Shown here: positions 16,625 to 25,000 of the stretch, piece by piece
Layout: each line of letters begins with the position of its first letter
Position numbering within the stretch: position 1 is the stretch's first letter
Assembly (NCBI GenBank): GCA_021736945.1
Contig: JAIPEX010000012.1
Span: 1 to 38,780 of the forward strand
Reading direction: 5' to 3'
From: Halanaerobiales bacterium
GTDB lineage: Bacteria; Bacillota; Halanaerobiia; Halanaerobiales; M55B127
Length of the DNA: 38,780 bases
Translations under genes and position numbers: made by a program
The notes under the pieces: generated by a model
Told to the model about the DNA's origin: nothing
Database searches by the model: none
What the model saw: only the letters and a program-made list of their open reading frames with translations

Positions 16625-17692
16625 ATGAATTTTAATTTTTTCAAAGACAAATATTTAAGTTTTGATAATTATATAGATTTTAAATATTTTTTAATACAAA
16701 TGATATTAGTAGCGGTCTTTGCAGTTATAATTACCGAGGTTATTATATCATTTTTTACCTTTGAAAAACTTACTACAAATTTATTATTCTTAAGAGCATT
16801 TTCTGTTTCTTTTTATATATTTTTTATATTCTTTATAAAAAAAGATGAAGAACGTATGGACCTTATCACAAATATATTATTTGTATTTTTTATTATTGAA
16901 AGTATCATCTTCTCTTTTCTTGGATATGGTGATTATTTAATTGTATGGTTAATATCTTCTCAATTAGTATTTGGTGCATTTTCAACCAATAAAACTCTAA
17001 TGAAAATATTAACGGGATATTTTTATGCGTTGTACATGGGGATTTCTATTTATACGGGTAATATGAATATATTTTTACATAGATTTATTTATTTGACCTT
17101 TATTCTGGTTATTAATTATTACTTTTATTTAGGTATAGAAAGATACTTTTCTCAACATGAAGTTATTAATGATATGGAAGAAGCTCTTGAAGATCTAAAA
17201 AATAATTCTTCCCATTCTTTAAAAGATGCCTTAACTAACACCTATAATAGAAAATCTTTATATTCAATTCTTAAAAAGGAAATAGCTTTAGTTAGACAAC
17301 ATGGTATTACCTCAAGTTTAGTTTTTATTGACCTTGATAATTTTAAAAATATAAATGATAAATATGGCCATCAGCAAGGTGATAAGATACTGAAAAAAAT
17401 AAGCACTATCTTTCTTAATATAATTCGAGAAGAGGATTATATATGTAGATTTGGTGGAGATGAATTTATTTTTATTTTATCAGATTGTAAAAAAGACAAT
17501 GCCTTAGAAATTATAAATCGTATAAAGCAGAAAATGAATGAACACTTAAGCAATCAAGAAATTAGTCTAGATTTTAGCTATGGTATTAAAGAAATTGAAC
17601 CAAATACTGAATTGGACTCCCAAGGTATTATTGAACAAGCCGATAATTTCATGTATCAAAATAAGAAAAATAACAAAAAAGATATCCTCTAG
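16625..17692 (+). CDS. Membrane-bound diguanylate cyclase (GGDEF)
   Basis: A 355-residue protein. The N-terminal ~175 residues form about six hydrophobic helices without a recognised sensor family. A short linker leads to a GGDEF domain starting near residue 200. The active-site loop R-F-G-G-D-E-F is intact and preceded five residues earlier by R-E-E-D, a complete RxxD inhibitory I-site. It should make cyclic di-GMP from two GTP with product inhibition, controlled by a membrane signal. The ATG at 16625 is preferred over a TTG at 16616 because AGGAG (16611-16615) touches the TTG but stands 9 bases before the ATG. Single-gene unit, convergent with the next gene. Confidence 0.9.
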   Translation: MNFNFFKDKYLSFDNYIDFKYFLIQMILVAVFAVIITEVIISFFTFEKLTTNLLFLRAFSVSFYIFFIFFIKKDEERMDLITNILFVFFIIESIIFSFLGYGDYLIVWLISSQLVFGAFSTNKTLMKILTGYFYALYMGISIYTGNMNIFLHRFIYLTFILVINYYFYLGIERYFSQHEVINDMEEALEDLKNNSSHSLKDALTNTYNRKSLYSILKKEIALVRQHGITSSLVFIDLDNFKNINDKYGHQQGDKILKKISTIFLNIIREEDYICRFGGDEFIFILSDCKKDNALEIINRIKQKMNEHLSNQEISLDFSYGIKEIEPNTELDSQGIIEQADNFMYQNKKNNKKDIL

Positions 17693-17713
17693 AAATAAAT
17701 AAATCAAGTTGAA

Positions 17714-18331
17714 TCAAGAATTATCTTGGATATTTTTCAAAAAATTGGACATTGTTGGCTTCATCAAAAAGTTTAAATCAAAAGATAAATAATCTTCTTC
17801 ATCTTCACCATCAGGGATTTCTTTGTATTTTTTAAAAATATTATTGATTTCTTCTGCCATGTCATTAATGTTCTCTTCTTTAATAAATATTCTTCCCATA
17901 ATTAAATCCAAACTTTTTTTAGGTTCAGGATAACCTGCTTTTTCTAACGCACTTTCCAAATCATTATACTCCTTTGATAATTTTAACAAATCATAATAAT
18001 CTCCCTGGATTGCATGTAATAAACCAAAAATGAAGTGGTCATGTATTTTATCAGGGATCATAGATAATACTTCTGGAGAAAAACTATAGTATTCAGCTTT
18101 TTTGGCATAAATTTCCTTATCATCAACTGTTTTTCTTTCTATCATATCTTCCTCTAAAAATAATTCTAAATACTCTTCTATTAGCTCTAATTCCTCACCC
18201 GATTTTTCAGAAATGTCCTTAGCTGCCATATACTTATCTTCTTCTAAAATAGATAAAACAGTTAAACCAAATGGATCTGTTAATAAATTAGTCTGTTCAA
18301 TTGTCTCGGCCTTAAAATATTCTTCCTTCAT
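17714..18331 (-). CDS. Winged-helix (ArsR-like) domain protein of unknown function
   Basis: A 205-residue acidic cytoplasmic protein. Residues about 15-75 look like a winged helix: D-P-F-G-L-T-V-L-S-I-L start, the A-A-K-D-I-S-E-K-S-G helix-turn-helix, then E-D-M-I-E-R-K. The remaining ~125 residues are helical and I do not recognise the family; it is not clear that the protein binds DNA. The ATG at 18331 follows GGGGGA by 7 bases; an ATG five codons upstream overlaps that site. It lies downstream of the peroxiredoxin gene but behind its terminator, so it probably has its own promoter. Confidence 0.65.
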   Translation of the reverse strand: MKEEYFKAETIEQTNLLTDPFGLTVLSILEEDKYMAAKDISEKSGEELELIEEYLELFLEEDMIERKTVDDKEIYAKKAEYYSFSPEVLSMIPDKIHDHFIFGLLHAIQGDYYDLLKLSKEYNDLESALEKAGYPEPKKSLDLIMGRIFIKEENINDMAEEINNIFKKYKEIPDGEDEEDYLSFDLNFLMKPTMSNFLKNIQDNS

Positions 18332-18400
18332 ATTATATTCCCCCATCTATTTGTTATATTAATTATTTCTTTGTGTTTTATAAATTTCCTTCTCCAGAAG

Positions 18401-18437
18401 AATAAAAATAAGCCTCCTTTTTACAGGAGGCCTTATT
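18401..18437 (-). terminator. Terminator of the selenoprotein peroxiredoxin gene
   Basis: On the minus strand a GC-rich stem GCCTCCT (18431-18425) pairs with AGGAGGC (18418-18412), extended by AATAAG/TTATT on the outside. TTATTTTTATT follows. It begins about 10 bases after the peroxiredoxin stop codon. Confidence 0.85.
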
Positions 18438-18446
18438 AATCATTAG

Positions 18447-19046
18447 TTATTCATCTTTTTCTGGTTGCCATTCTTTCCAAACTTTTCCTACTAAATCTTT
18501 ACCTGGTTTTAAGGTAGCTTTACCGGGATGCCAACCAGAAGGTGTAGCTTCTCCGGTTTTTCTAACATGTTTGAAAGCCTGTAATTGTCTAACTAATTCT
18601 TCTACATTTCTTCCCACCGGGGGTGTCAATACTTCCATTGCTTGTAAAATACCATCCGGGTCTATTAAAAATCTTCCTCTTACATGTACTCCTTCTTCTT
18701 CATCATAAACACCATATTTTTTACCAATTCGTCCAGATGGATCAGCAACCATAGGATAAGGAATTCCACCATCTACCATTTTAGATAACTCTACCTCATC
18801 CCAAATTTTATGAGAAAAATGACTATTGGTGCTTACTGATATCACTTCTGCGCCTAATTCTTTAATTTCATCATACTTGACGGCAACTGCCGACAATTCA
18901 GTAGGTCATACAAAAGTGAAATCTCCTGGATAAAAACAAACAATCCTCCATTTACCGTCATAATCAGAAAGTTTTACATTTTTAAAATCTCCATTGTGAT
19001 AAGCCTTACCTTCAAAATCTGGTGCTTGTTTACCAACTTTTACCAT
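18447..19046 (-). CDS. prxU: Selenocysteine-containing peroxiredoxin (AhpC/Prx1 type)
   Basis: Reading through one UGA at 18908-18906 gives a continuous 199-residue peroxiredoxin. The UGA is codon 47 and falls exactly at the peroxidatic position: [13 protein letters not shown], where AhpC/Prx1 proteins have Cys. The enzyme would reduce hydrogen or organic peroxides. The usual resolving-Cys segment near the C-terminus reads G-E-A-T-P-S-G-W, with Thr for Cys; the only Cys left is C37. The ATG at 19046 follows GGGGAGGT. A SECIS-like hairpin follows the UGA and a terminator follows the gene. A plain conceptual translation would call only the last ~150 codons or report a pseudogene. Confidence 0.88.
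18877..18908 (-). promoter_or_regulatory. Selenocysteine codon and bacterial SECIS-like hairpin
   Basis: UGA at 18908-18906 is followed after 9 bases by UUG-U-CGGC-AGUU-GCCG-U-CAA (18896-18877). This is a 4-bp GC stem with tetraloop AGUU, a U-U mismatch, then three more pairs. Distance, size and the presence of G in the apical loop resemble bacterial SECIS elements recognised by SelB. It lies within the coding sequence. Confidence 0.7.
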
Positions 19047-19079
19047 TAATATTACCTCCCCTTCATTTATGTTATTTTC

Positions 19080-19108
19080 AATATATCAAAAACAATAATG
19101 ATTATCAA
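19080..19108 (-). promoter_or_regulatory. prxU promoter with overlapping Fur/PerR-like box
   Basis: On the minus strand TTGATA (19108-19103), 17 bases, TATATT (19085-19080). The sequence TGATAATCATTATTG (19107-19093) matches the Fur/PerR-family 7-1-7 consensus TGATAATnATTATCA at all but two positions. It covers the -35 and spacer, so a bound repressor would block RNA polymerase. PerR control would suit a peroxide-reducing enzyme; Fur or Zur cannot be excluded. Confidence 0.6.
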
Positions 19109-19355
19109 TATAGTTAAAATAATATGTCACTCTCTTTTTTTATTAAACTATAAAAAAGTAGGGGGGATAATTGAATAAACAAACTCAAAGTTTATATTTA
19201 TTAATTTCCTTTAATAATTTATTGTTTAACCTTAACTTTTGGAGATAATATTTTTAAAAAAACTTTTATCATTATTTTAACTAAAATCTACAACGCACCT
19301 TGTATTCTAAAAAATAATTCATGATTTTCTTTTAAGCAAATTTTCTAAAATTAAC

Positions 19356-20300
19356 TTAAATATATTGATTCCATTTATTATTAATCCATTCTTTCATATT
19401 ATTATTTTGATGTGTTGAAAGTAAAACTAATTTTGCTTTCTCTTGTCTACTATTTACTTTGTTATAGTTAATTTCATTTCCAACCATATCTACATAATAC
19501 CAACCATCATAGGTTTGTACAAATCCTTTTCCTCTAAACACCTTCTTAGATATTTCCTTTAAAAAAATGTTTAATTTTTCTTTAGAAATTATTTTATCTG
19601 ATTCGAAGGTATAAGTACTAGGTCGATTATCTGGTCTATTAATAGTGGCTTTATTATTTTTTTGAAATCCATCCTGCTTTTTAAAATCGTTTAAGTCAAA
19701 ATAATCATCTAGACGTTCCAAATTAAATTCACAGTAAGTCGTTACTATAATATGAGCGTTCTCATTTAATTTTATTATTTTGCTTTTAGCTTTACTAATG
19801 GTTTCTTTATCTACTAGATCGTTTTTATTAATTATAATTAATTCACTAAATAACACTTGTTTTTCAACTGCCTGTGAAGTGTTAATGACCTTTAAAAAAT
19901 TATTAGCATTAACAATACAAATACTGCCATTATATCTTAATTGCTTATCACTTAATTTTTTTGTCTCTTTTATGATTTTATCCATATTTGAAGGATCAGA
20001 AAGTCCAGAAGTTTCTACGAATATCATATCTAAATCATAATTTAAAAGTTCAATAGTTGCTTTAATAAAAGAATTTTCTAAACATGAACAAAATATTGAA
20101 CCGTTATTTATTTCAATTAAGTCCATGTTCTTACCCTCAGCTAATTCACCATCAATTCCTATCCTACCAAATTCATTGACAATAACTCCGATTTTAATAT
20201 CTTCATGTGTTTTTAATAATCTTTTTAACATTGTTGTCTTTCCTGAACCTAAAAAACCTGTTATTAAGTATAAATCTGTTAAGTTATTCTGAGTATTCAA
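19356..20300 (-). CDS. COG0523 (CobW-type) G3E GTPase, putative metallochaperone
   Basis: A 314-residue G3E-family GTPase. Walker A is G-F-L-G-S-G-K-T-T (about residues 15-23), switch region V-N-E-F-G, Walker B/G3 V-E-T-S-G-L-S-D-P, guanine motif N-K-N-D. A C-terminal CobW domain occupies about 225-310. The metal motif is normally C-x-C-C; here it is C-S-C-L, so one Cys is missing. Members insert or deliver zinc or cobalt. TTG start at 20300, with AGGAG 9 bases upstream. It lies 37 bases after the UroD-thioredoxin gene, so it may metallate that zinc-type methyltransferase (inference). Confidence 0.82.
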   Translation of the reverse strand: MNTQNNLTDLYLITGFLGSGKTTMLKRLLKTHEDIKIGVIVNEFGRIGIDGELAEGKNMDLIEINNGSIFCSCLENSFIKATIELLNYDLDMIFVETSGLSDPSNMDKIIKETKKLSDKQLRYNGSICIVNANNFLKVINTSQAVEKQVLFSELIIINKNDLVDKETISKAKSKIIKLNENAHIIVTTYCEFNLERLDDYFDLNDFKKQDGFQKNNKATINRPDNRPSTYTFESDKIISKEKLNIFLKEISKKVFRGKGFVQTYDGWYYVDMVGNEINYNKVNSRQEKAKLVLLSTHQNNNMKEWINNKWNQYI

Positions 20301-20337
20301 TATTTTTTACTCCTTTTATTAATATTTAAGATAGATT

Positions 20338-21699
20338 TTAAGTTTTTTCTTCTATTTTATTAATAATTTCTTCTTGTAATTCTGATTTATTTGGAGTACC
20401 TTGATATTTTGATTCTCCATCAATTAATACAGAAGGTATACTTTCTACATTCAATTTTTTCATTCGCGCTACCGACTCTTTTTCTTTAATTTTATATTCA
20501 TTTAAAACTATTTTTTCTTTCATTTCATCAGAAATAGCTTCATATACTGAATTCACCATATACTGACAGGGAGCACAAGATTTAGAATCTAATGTGAATA
20601 TTTCAATATATACTTTATCTTCGTTATCATAATCAGGTAATTCAATCTCTATATTTTCCTCTTCAATATCTTCAAAGTCCTCCATTAAATCATATGCATC
20701 TTTATTATGGACTACTTCACTAACTGCCTGAATATTTTCAGCTGGAGTATCATATGCTATATCACAACCGGGAGATAATATATAACCTTTTTCTCCTCCT
20801 ATTTCCATGCATTCTAAAGCATGTTTTTTAGCTTTTTGATGAGATCCCATCAATAATACAGTAGTTAATTCCATATTTCCTCCAAAAGAAATATCATATT
20901 TATTACTAATATCTTTGACATAATCTAAAGGTATATTTTCATCAATCGAAATATTATCTGGTTTACTTTTGCACATTTCTTCAATGTTTTGTTTTGCATC
21001 TCCACAAACAAAAAATGAAGAATATGCACCTAAACTTCTTATATGTTCAAATACTTCTTTTACCGCTGGTTTAACCATTGAACCAAAATCTTTAGGAGAA
21101 ATCTGAGAAGTCATAGGATCTACTACTGCTATTACATCCATTCCAGCCTCGATATACATTTCTGCTGTCTTCTTTGCTACTTTCTTTGTAAAGTTCATTA
21201 GTTTTTTAACATATTCTGGGTTATCAAACATTTCCATAAATATTTGGGAACCCAAAAGATGTAATCCCAAAGTAAAAGGGCCGGTTATAAGACCATATAA
21301 AGCAATTTCATCTCCGAATTTATCATTGATTCTTTCCATTGCATTTAAAATTTTAGGAAAACGCCCGTCAGTTTTATTTGGAATTTGTAATTCACTTAAT
21401 TCAATACCTTCATTTAAAGGGTGGCCAATAACAGTAGGAGGATTATCTTTATTCCACTGTAGTTTACAATTTAAAGTTTCAGCTTCAACCTGTAAATCAA
21501 AAATTACCGGTATCCCATCAGGCTCATATAAATTAATTGCTTTAGAAATCCCTTCTACAATTAAATCTTCACTTTTTAGATATTCTTCTGCATTTACATC
21601 AATAAGCTTACCACCATGACAACCTACGAAAGGTACCCAAGGAACTCTTTTAGAACTATTACCTTCAATTGTTTCAAATAATATTTGTTTTGGTTTCAT
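20338..21699 (-). CDS. UroD/MtaA-type methyltransferase fused to a thioredoxin-like domain
   Basis: About 453 residues. Residues ~1-350 form a uroporphyrinogen-decarboxylase-fold domain of the MtaA/CmuA corrinoid methyltransferase group, with G-L-I-T-G-P-F-T, F-F-V-C-G-D-A and L-S-P-G-C-D-I. In MtaA the zinc ligands are His-x-Cys and a later Cys; here the His position reads Phe (F-V-C-G), while both Cys are kept. An acidic linker leads to a thioredoxin-like domain (~375-453) with C-A-P-C and cis-Pro I-P-S-V. No corrinoid protein is encoded in the window. The ATG at 21699 follows AGGAGG by 9 bases; an in-frame TTG at 21708 was rejected as too close. Confidence 0.78.
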   Translation of the reverse strand: MKPKQILFETIEGNSSKRVPWVPFVGCHGGKLIDVNAEEYLKSEDLIVEGISKAINLYEPDGIPVIFDLQVEAETLNCKLQWNKDNPPTVIGHPLNEGIELSELQIPNKTDGRFPKILNAMERINDKFGDEIALYGLITGPFTLGLHLLGSQIFMEMFDNPEYVKKLMNFTKKVAKKTAEMYIEAGMDVIAVVDPMTSQISPKDFGSMVKPAVKEVFEHIRSLGAYSSFFVCGDAKQNIEEMCKSKPDNISIDENIPLDYVKDISNKYDISFGGNMELTTVLLMGSHQKAKKHALECMEIGGEKGYILSPGCDIAYDTPAENIQAVSEVVHNKDAYDLMEDFEDIEEENIEIELPDYDNEDKVYIEIFTLDSKSCAPCQYMVNSVYEAISDEMKEKIVLNEYKIKEKESVARMKKLNVESIPSVLIDGESKYQGTPNKSELQEEIINKIEEKT

Positions 21700-21795
21700 A
21701 AAATGCAACCTCCTATTATTCGATAGTAAATAAGAAAGTGTTTATTACCTTAATAATTTTAATATTTAAGTTTGAAATACAAACTTATGAAATAA

Positions 21796-23169
21796 TTATT
21801 CTATCAAATCAACCATCAAATTATTTATTTTATTAAATACATACTTTTTATCATATTTTGTTTTAAATTCATTATTTTCGTATAATATTTTACCATTTAC
21901 AATAGTAGTTTCTACATTTTCTAGACTAGAAGAATATACTAATGTAGCAACCGGATTATGAATAGGAATACTCTTAGGTTTTTCTGGATTAAAGATAAAT
22001 AAGTCAGCTTTTTTCCCTTCTTCTAGAGAGCCAACTTCTTTATCCATTTTTAATGTCTCTGCTGCTTCTTTTGTAGCCATTTTTAGCACATTTTCAGCAG
22101 ATATAATATTTGGTTTTTCATGGGATACTTTCTGTAATAATGCACTTAGTTTAAGGGTTTCAATCATATCCATTGAATTATTACTGGCTGCTCCATCAGT
22201 ACCTAGACTAATTTTTGAACCCGAATTTTTTAATTTTATTATAGGGGGAATACCAGAGCCTAAATACATATTAGAAGCAGCATTATATGCAACATTTACT
22301 CCATTTGAGCCCAGTACTTCACATTCTTCATCTGTTAATTTAACACAATGAGCCGCAAGTAAATTAGGTGTTAAAAATCCTACTTCCTCCATTAGTTCAA
22401 TTGCCTTTTTATTATACTCTTTTTTGATGTGCGTATTATCATCTTCAGTTTCTAATAAATGTATAGAATAAGGAATATTGTTACTTTTACTATATTCCAC
22501 TGTAGCTTCAAGACCTCTTTTAGAAATTCCCCATGTAACTCCAGGGCCAGTCCAAATTTTCATCATCCCATCAGATTTAACTTCGTATTTATTTATTAAC
22601 CGCTCTACATCTTCAAAAGCTTCCTCTGGTGTTTCAAGATAAGATTCCGGAATACCATTTTCAACACCACAATCATGAAAATTTCTAATCATCAAACCTC
22701 TTATACCCATATCTAAAAAACCTTCGATTACACCATCGCTTAATTTTGGTTTGTGATGAGCGTAAAAGAAGTCTGCTACCATTGTACAACCGGATTGAAG
22801 TGATTCTAGAGCAACTAACAAAGCAGCATAATAATTTATTTTTTTAGTAATCTTCTGGCTATAAGGTGCAACTACTGCTTTTACCCAATCCATTAAATTA
22901 AGGTCAGCACCTAAACCTTTTAATAATATTTGATAGGCATGAGTATGGGTGTTTATTAATCCTGGAAACACAATTTTCCCTTTTGCCTCTATATATTTTT
23001 CTGCAATGAAATTTTCATTATAATTATCCATCTCATCTATTATTTTTATTTTATTATCTTGAATACCAATAAACCCATTATTTATTATTTCTTCATTATC
23101 ATTCATTGTTATTATCTTGGCATTTTTTATAAGAATATCTAATTTTATATTATTAGTGTTCAATTCCAT
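21796..23169 (-). CDS. Amidohydrolase of the TrzA/AtzA/MtaD deaminase group
   Basis: A 457-residue metal-dependent hydrolase. Metal-site motifs: N-T-H-T-H near residue 74, H-L-L-E-T-E-D, A-A-H-C-V-K-L and L-G-T-D-G-A-A-S-N-N. The C-terminal beta-sandwich ends with A-D-L-F-I-F-N-P and an N-G-K-I-L-Y segment. The group includes SAH/MTA deaminase, guanine deaminase, pterin deaminases and s-triazine hydrolases, i.e. deamination or dechlorination of N-heterocycles. In this cluster, with a BMP-type importer and Mch homologues, a purine- or pterin-like substrate is plausible. It follows the SDR after 17 bases and precedes the UroD fusion by 96 bases; a small 7-bp hairpin (21768-21786) lies in that gap. 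Confidence 0.85.
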   Translation of the reverse strand: MELNTNNIKLDILIKNAKIITMNDNEEIINNGFIGIQDNKIKIIDEMDNYNENFIAEKYIEAKGKIVFPGLINTHTHAYQILLKGLGADLNLMDWVKAVVAPYSQKITKKINYYAALLVALESLQSGCTMVADFFYAHHKPKLSDGVIEGFLDMGIRGLMIRNFHDCGVENGIPESYLETPEEAFEDVERLINKYEVKSDGMMKIWTGPGVTWGISKRGLEATVEYSKSNNIPYSIHLLETEDDNTHIKKEYNKKAIELMEEVGFLTPNLLAAHCVKLTDEECEVLGSNGVNVAYNAASNMYLGSGIPPIIKLKNSGSKISLGTDGAASNNSMDMIETLKLSALLQKVSHEKPNIISAENVLKMATKEAAETLKMDKEVGSLEEGKKADLFIFNPEKPKSIPIHNPVATLVYSSSLENVETTIVNGKILYENNEFKTKYDKKYVFNKINNLMVDLIE

Positions 23170-23186
23170 ATTAATCAGCTCTCCTT

Positions 23187-23960
23187 TTATTCAACAAGTT
23201 CAGCCTGAGCGCCTTTATCAACCACAAAGGTTTCACCATTATAAGCTTTTGAAGCATCAGAAGCAAGAAAATATACAGTATTTGCTACTTCTTGGACCTC
23301 CATAAGTTGTGGTATATTCATTATAGCTTCTTTTACTTTTTCTCTTTCTTCAGGGTCATCAATTTCTTCCCATCTACTGGTAACTAAGGGGGTCTTAACT
23401 GGACCAGGACATATGATATTTGCCCTTATATCTTCATTCTTATAGTCAACAGCTATTGATTTACCCAACATTATTAAAGCACCTTTTGTGGTACAATAAC
23501 CTGCTTTTTCTGGCAGAGCAGACATACCAAGATTTGAACTAGTAATTATTACATTGCCGTAACCTTGTTCTTCCATTACCGATAAAACTTCTTTTGCACA
23601 TAAAAATACTCCATTAACATTTATCTCAAATAATTTTTTCCAATCTTGATAATCTATGTTTGAAATCTTCTCATTAGGACCTTCTATACCAGCATTTAAA
23701 AAAGCTACATCAATTCTTCCCCATTTCTCTACGATTTCTTTAACAGCTTTTTTAACTGACTGTTCATCAGTCACATCACAATTAAAAAACTTCGCCTCGA
23801 TATCTTTACTATTAAATTCTTTTTCTGTCTCTTTCCCATTTTCTTGGTCAATATCACATATAGCAATTTTTGCATTGTCTTGTCCTAACTTAAGACCACT
23901 TGCTTTTCCAATACCTGATGCGCCTCCGGTAATTAATACAACTTTATCTTCTACACTCAC
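23187..23960 (-). CDS. Short-chain dehydrogenase/reductase (SDR)
   Basis: A 257-residue classical SDR. Cofactor loop T-G-G-A-S-G-I-G near residue 11, D-I-D at the end of beta 2 (favouring NAD over NADP), N-A-G near 88, catalytic Ser in I-T-S-S-N and Y-C-T-T-K, then P-G-P-V-K-T-P. It oxidises or reduces an alcohol/ketone; the substrate is unknown. GTG start at 23960 with GGGGGA about 9 bases upstream. It lies between an Mch homologue (22 bases) and the amidohydrolase (17 bases), in the same transcript. Confidence 0.88.
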   Translation of the reverse strand: MSVEDKVVLITGGASGIGKASGLKLGQDNAKIAICDIDQENGKETEKEFNSKDIEAKFFNCDVTDEQSVKKAVKEIVEKWGRIDVAFLNAGIEGPNEKISNIDYQDWKKLFEINVNGVFLCAKEVLSVMEEQGYGNVIITSSNLGMSALPEKAGYCTTKGALIMLGKSIAVDYKNEDIRANIICPGPVKTPLVTSRWEEIDDPEEREKVKEAIMNIPQLMEVQEVANTVYFLASDASKAYNGETFVVDKGAQAELVE

Positions 23961-23982
23961 TACTTATTCCCCCTTTATTATA

Positions 23983-24948
23983 TTAATTTGTATAAGTAAA
24001 TGACTTTTCTAAAACCTTTTTATTAAATTTACCTGCATTAAAACTTTTCCCCGTTCTTTCATTTATAATTGTGACTGATGCAGGTGAAAATAATTCTTTA
24101 GGAACATTATAAAAATCCAAATCGGCTTCTTTAAATATTTCTTTAAAAGGTCTACCATAAACTTCTGACTGATCTGAAGTTATTTTATTTATAATATTTT
24201 CAATATTATCATCTTCTGTATTAACAGTAAAATTAGCATGCCCACCATAAATTAAGGCATCATTCATTCTACCCATTGATATTAATTCATCTTTAATCAA
24301 AGGTGGAATCACACAAAATCCCTGGGACTGTATAATAGTATCTAAATCAAAATTTTCTTCCATTAATCTATGTAATGTCTGTTCCAATATACGACCAGAA
24401 ACCTGTATATAGGTAACCAAACTGGCGGGGGGAGCTATAAGTATATATAACATATCTGAATCCACATTACAGGCCTTAGCTAGATTATTAGCCTGTTCTA
24501 AAGTAACTGTAGATGGGTTTTCTATAGTAATTATCGCTTTATCAAAGTCATCTTCATAATCAGTATAGGGAGTTAACCAATCATTTTCTTTTCTCCCTAA
24601 GGTACGACCAGGACCTGCTAAAATGGGTGCAAAATTACCGGGAGATAACTCCCAACCCGATATTTGACAGCCAGCAAGAGAAAGTAAGGGCCAATCTACC
24701 CTAACATTAACTGCAGGTAAATATGTACCGGCTATTTTTTCAGGAAATGTTTCAAAACTGGCCTGCCCTAATCCACCTAAAAGAATTTCTGTGAGAATAC
24801 GACCTGCTTCCCAACTTCCTTTAACCTTTTGTCCTAAATCGATAACTGTAGTTCCGTTTTCCAAATATGAGATATCTATTTTTAATATATCTTTATTTTT
24901 TAATAATTTTTTTACTAATTGAAATGATTTTCTATTTACGCTAACCAT
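23983..24948 (-). CDS. Methenyltetrahydromethanopterin cyclohydrolase homologue, copy 1
   Basis: A 321-residue protein colinear with Mch of methanogens and methylotrophs. Family segments: G-S-W-E-A-G-R, A-G-P-G-R, A-P-P-A-S-L, S-M-G-R-M-N-D-A-L-I-Y-G-G and the L-F-S-P-A-S-V...R-T-G-K-S-F ending. The Arg-x-x-Glu catalytic pair of Mch is kept (R186, E189). True Mch hydrolyses the cyclic methenyl group of H4MPT to N5-formyl-H4MPT. No other H4MPT gene is visible, so the substrate may be another cyclic amidine or pterin-like compound. Copy 1 differs from copy 2 at many positions. A candidate GntR operator stands just upstream. Confidence 0.83.
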   Translation of the reverse strand: MVSVNRKSFQLVKKLLKNKDILKIDISYLENGTTVIDLGQKVKGSWEAGRILTEILLGGLGQASFETFPEKIAGTYLPAVNVRVDWPLLSLAGCQISGWELSPGNFAPILAGPGRTLGRKENDWLTPYTDYEDDFDKAIITIENPSTVTLEQANNLAKACNVDSDMLYILIAPPASLVTYIQVSGRILEQTLHRLMEENFDLDTIIQSQGFCVIPPLIKDELISMGRMNDALIYGGHANFTVNTEDDNIENIINKITSDQSEVYGRPFKEIFKEADLDFYNVPKELFSPASVTIINERTGKSFNAGKFNKKVLEKSFTYTN

Positions 24949-24969
24949 TTTATCACCCCGTCTCCTACA

Positions 24970-24981
24970 TATTACATGTAA
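24970..24981. promoter_or_regulatory. Candidate GntR operator upstream of Mch copy 1
   Basis: TATTACATGTAA contains the perfect 10-base palindrome TTACATGTAA (24972-24981). The same 12 bases occur at 38551-38562 upstream of the ABC importer. Here it lies between the E3 gene and the first Mch gene, overlapping a TAATAT that could be a minus-strand -10. It may control an internal promoter for Mch1-SDR-amidohydrolase. Confidence 0.5.
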
Positions 24982-25000
24982 GTAGTATTTTTAAAAAAAT

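Noticed and set aside
18447-19046. Peroxiredoxin as a pseudogene with a nonsense mutation
   Set aside because: The stop is UGA precisely at the catalytic residue, flanked by a SECIS-like hairpin, with an intact promoter, ribosome binding site and terminator.
19171-19248. A 26-codon + strand frame starting TTG after GGGGGGA, with a hydrophobic sequence resembling a membrane-protein start
   Set aside because: Too short, no promoter, no continuation in other frames that I could recognise; possibly a remnant but unsupported.
21768-21786. Terminator between the amidohydrolase and the UroD fusion gene
   Set aside because: The 7-bp AAGTTTG/CAAACTT hairpin is AT-rich and is not followed by a T run on the minus strand.
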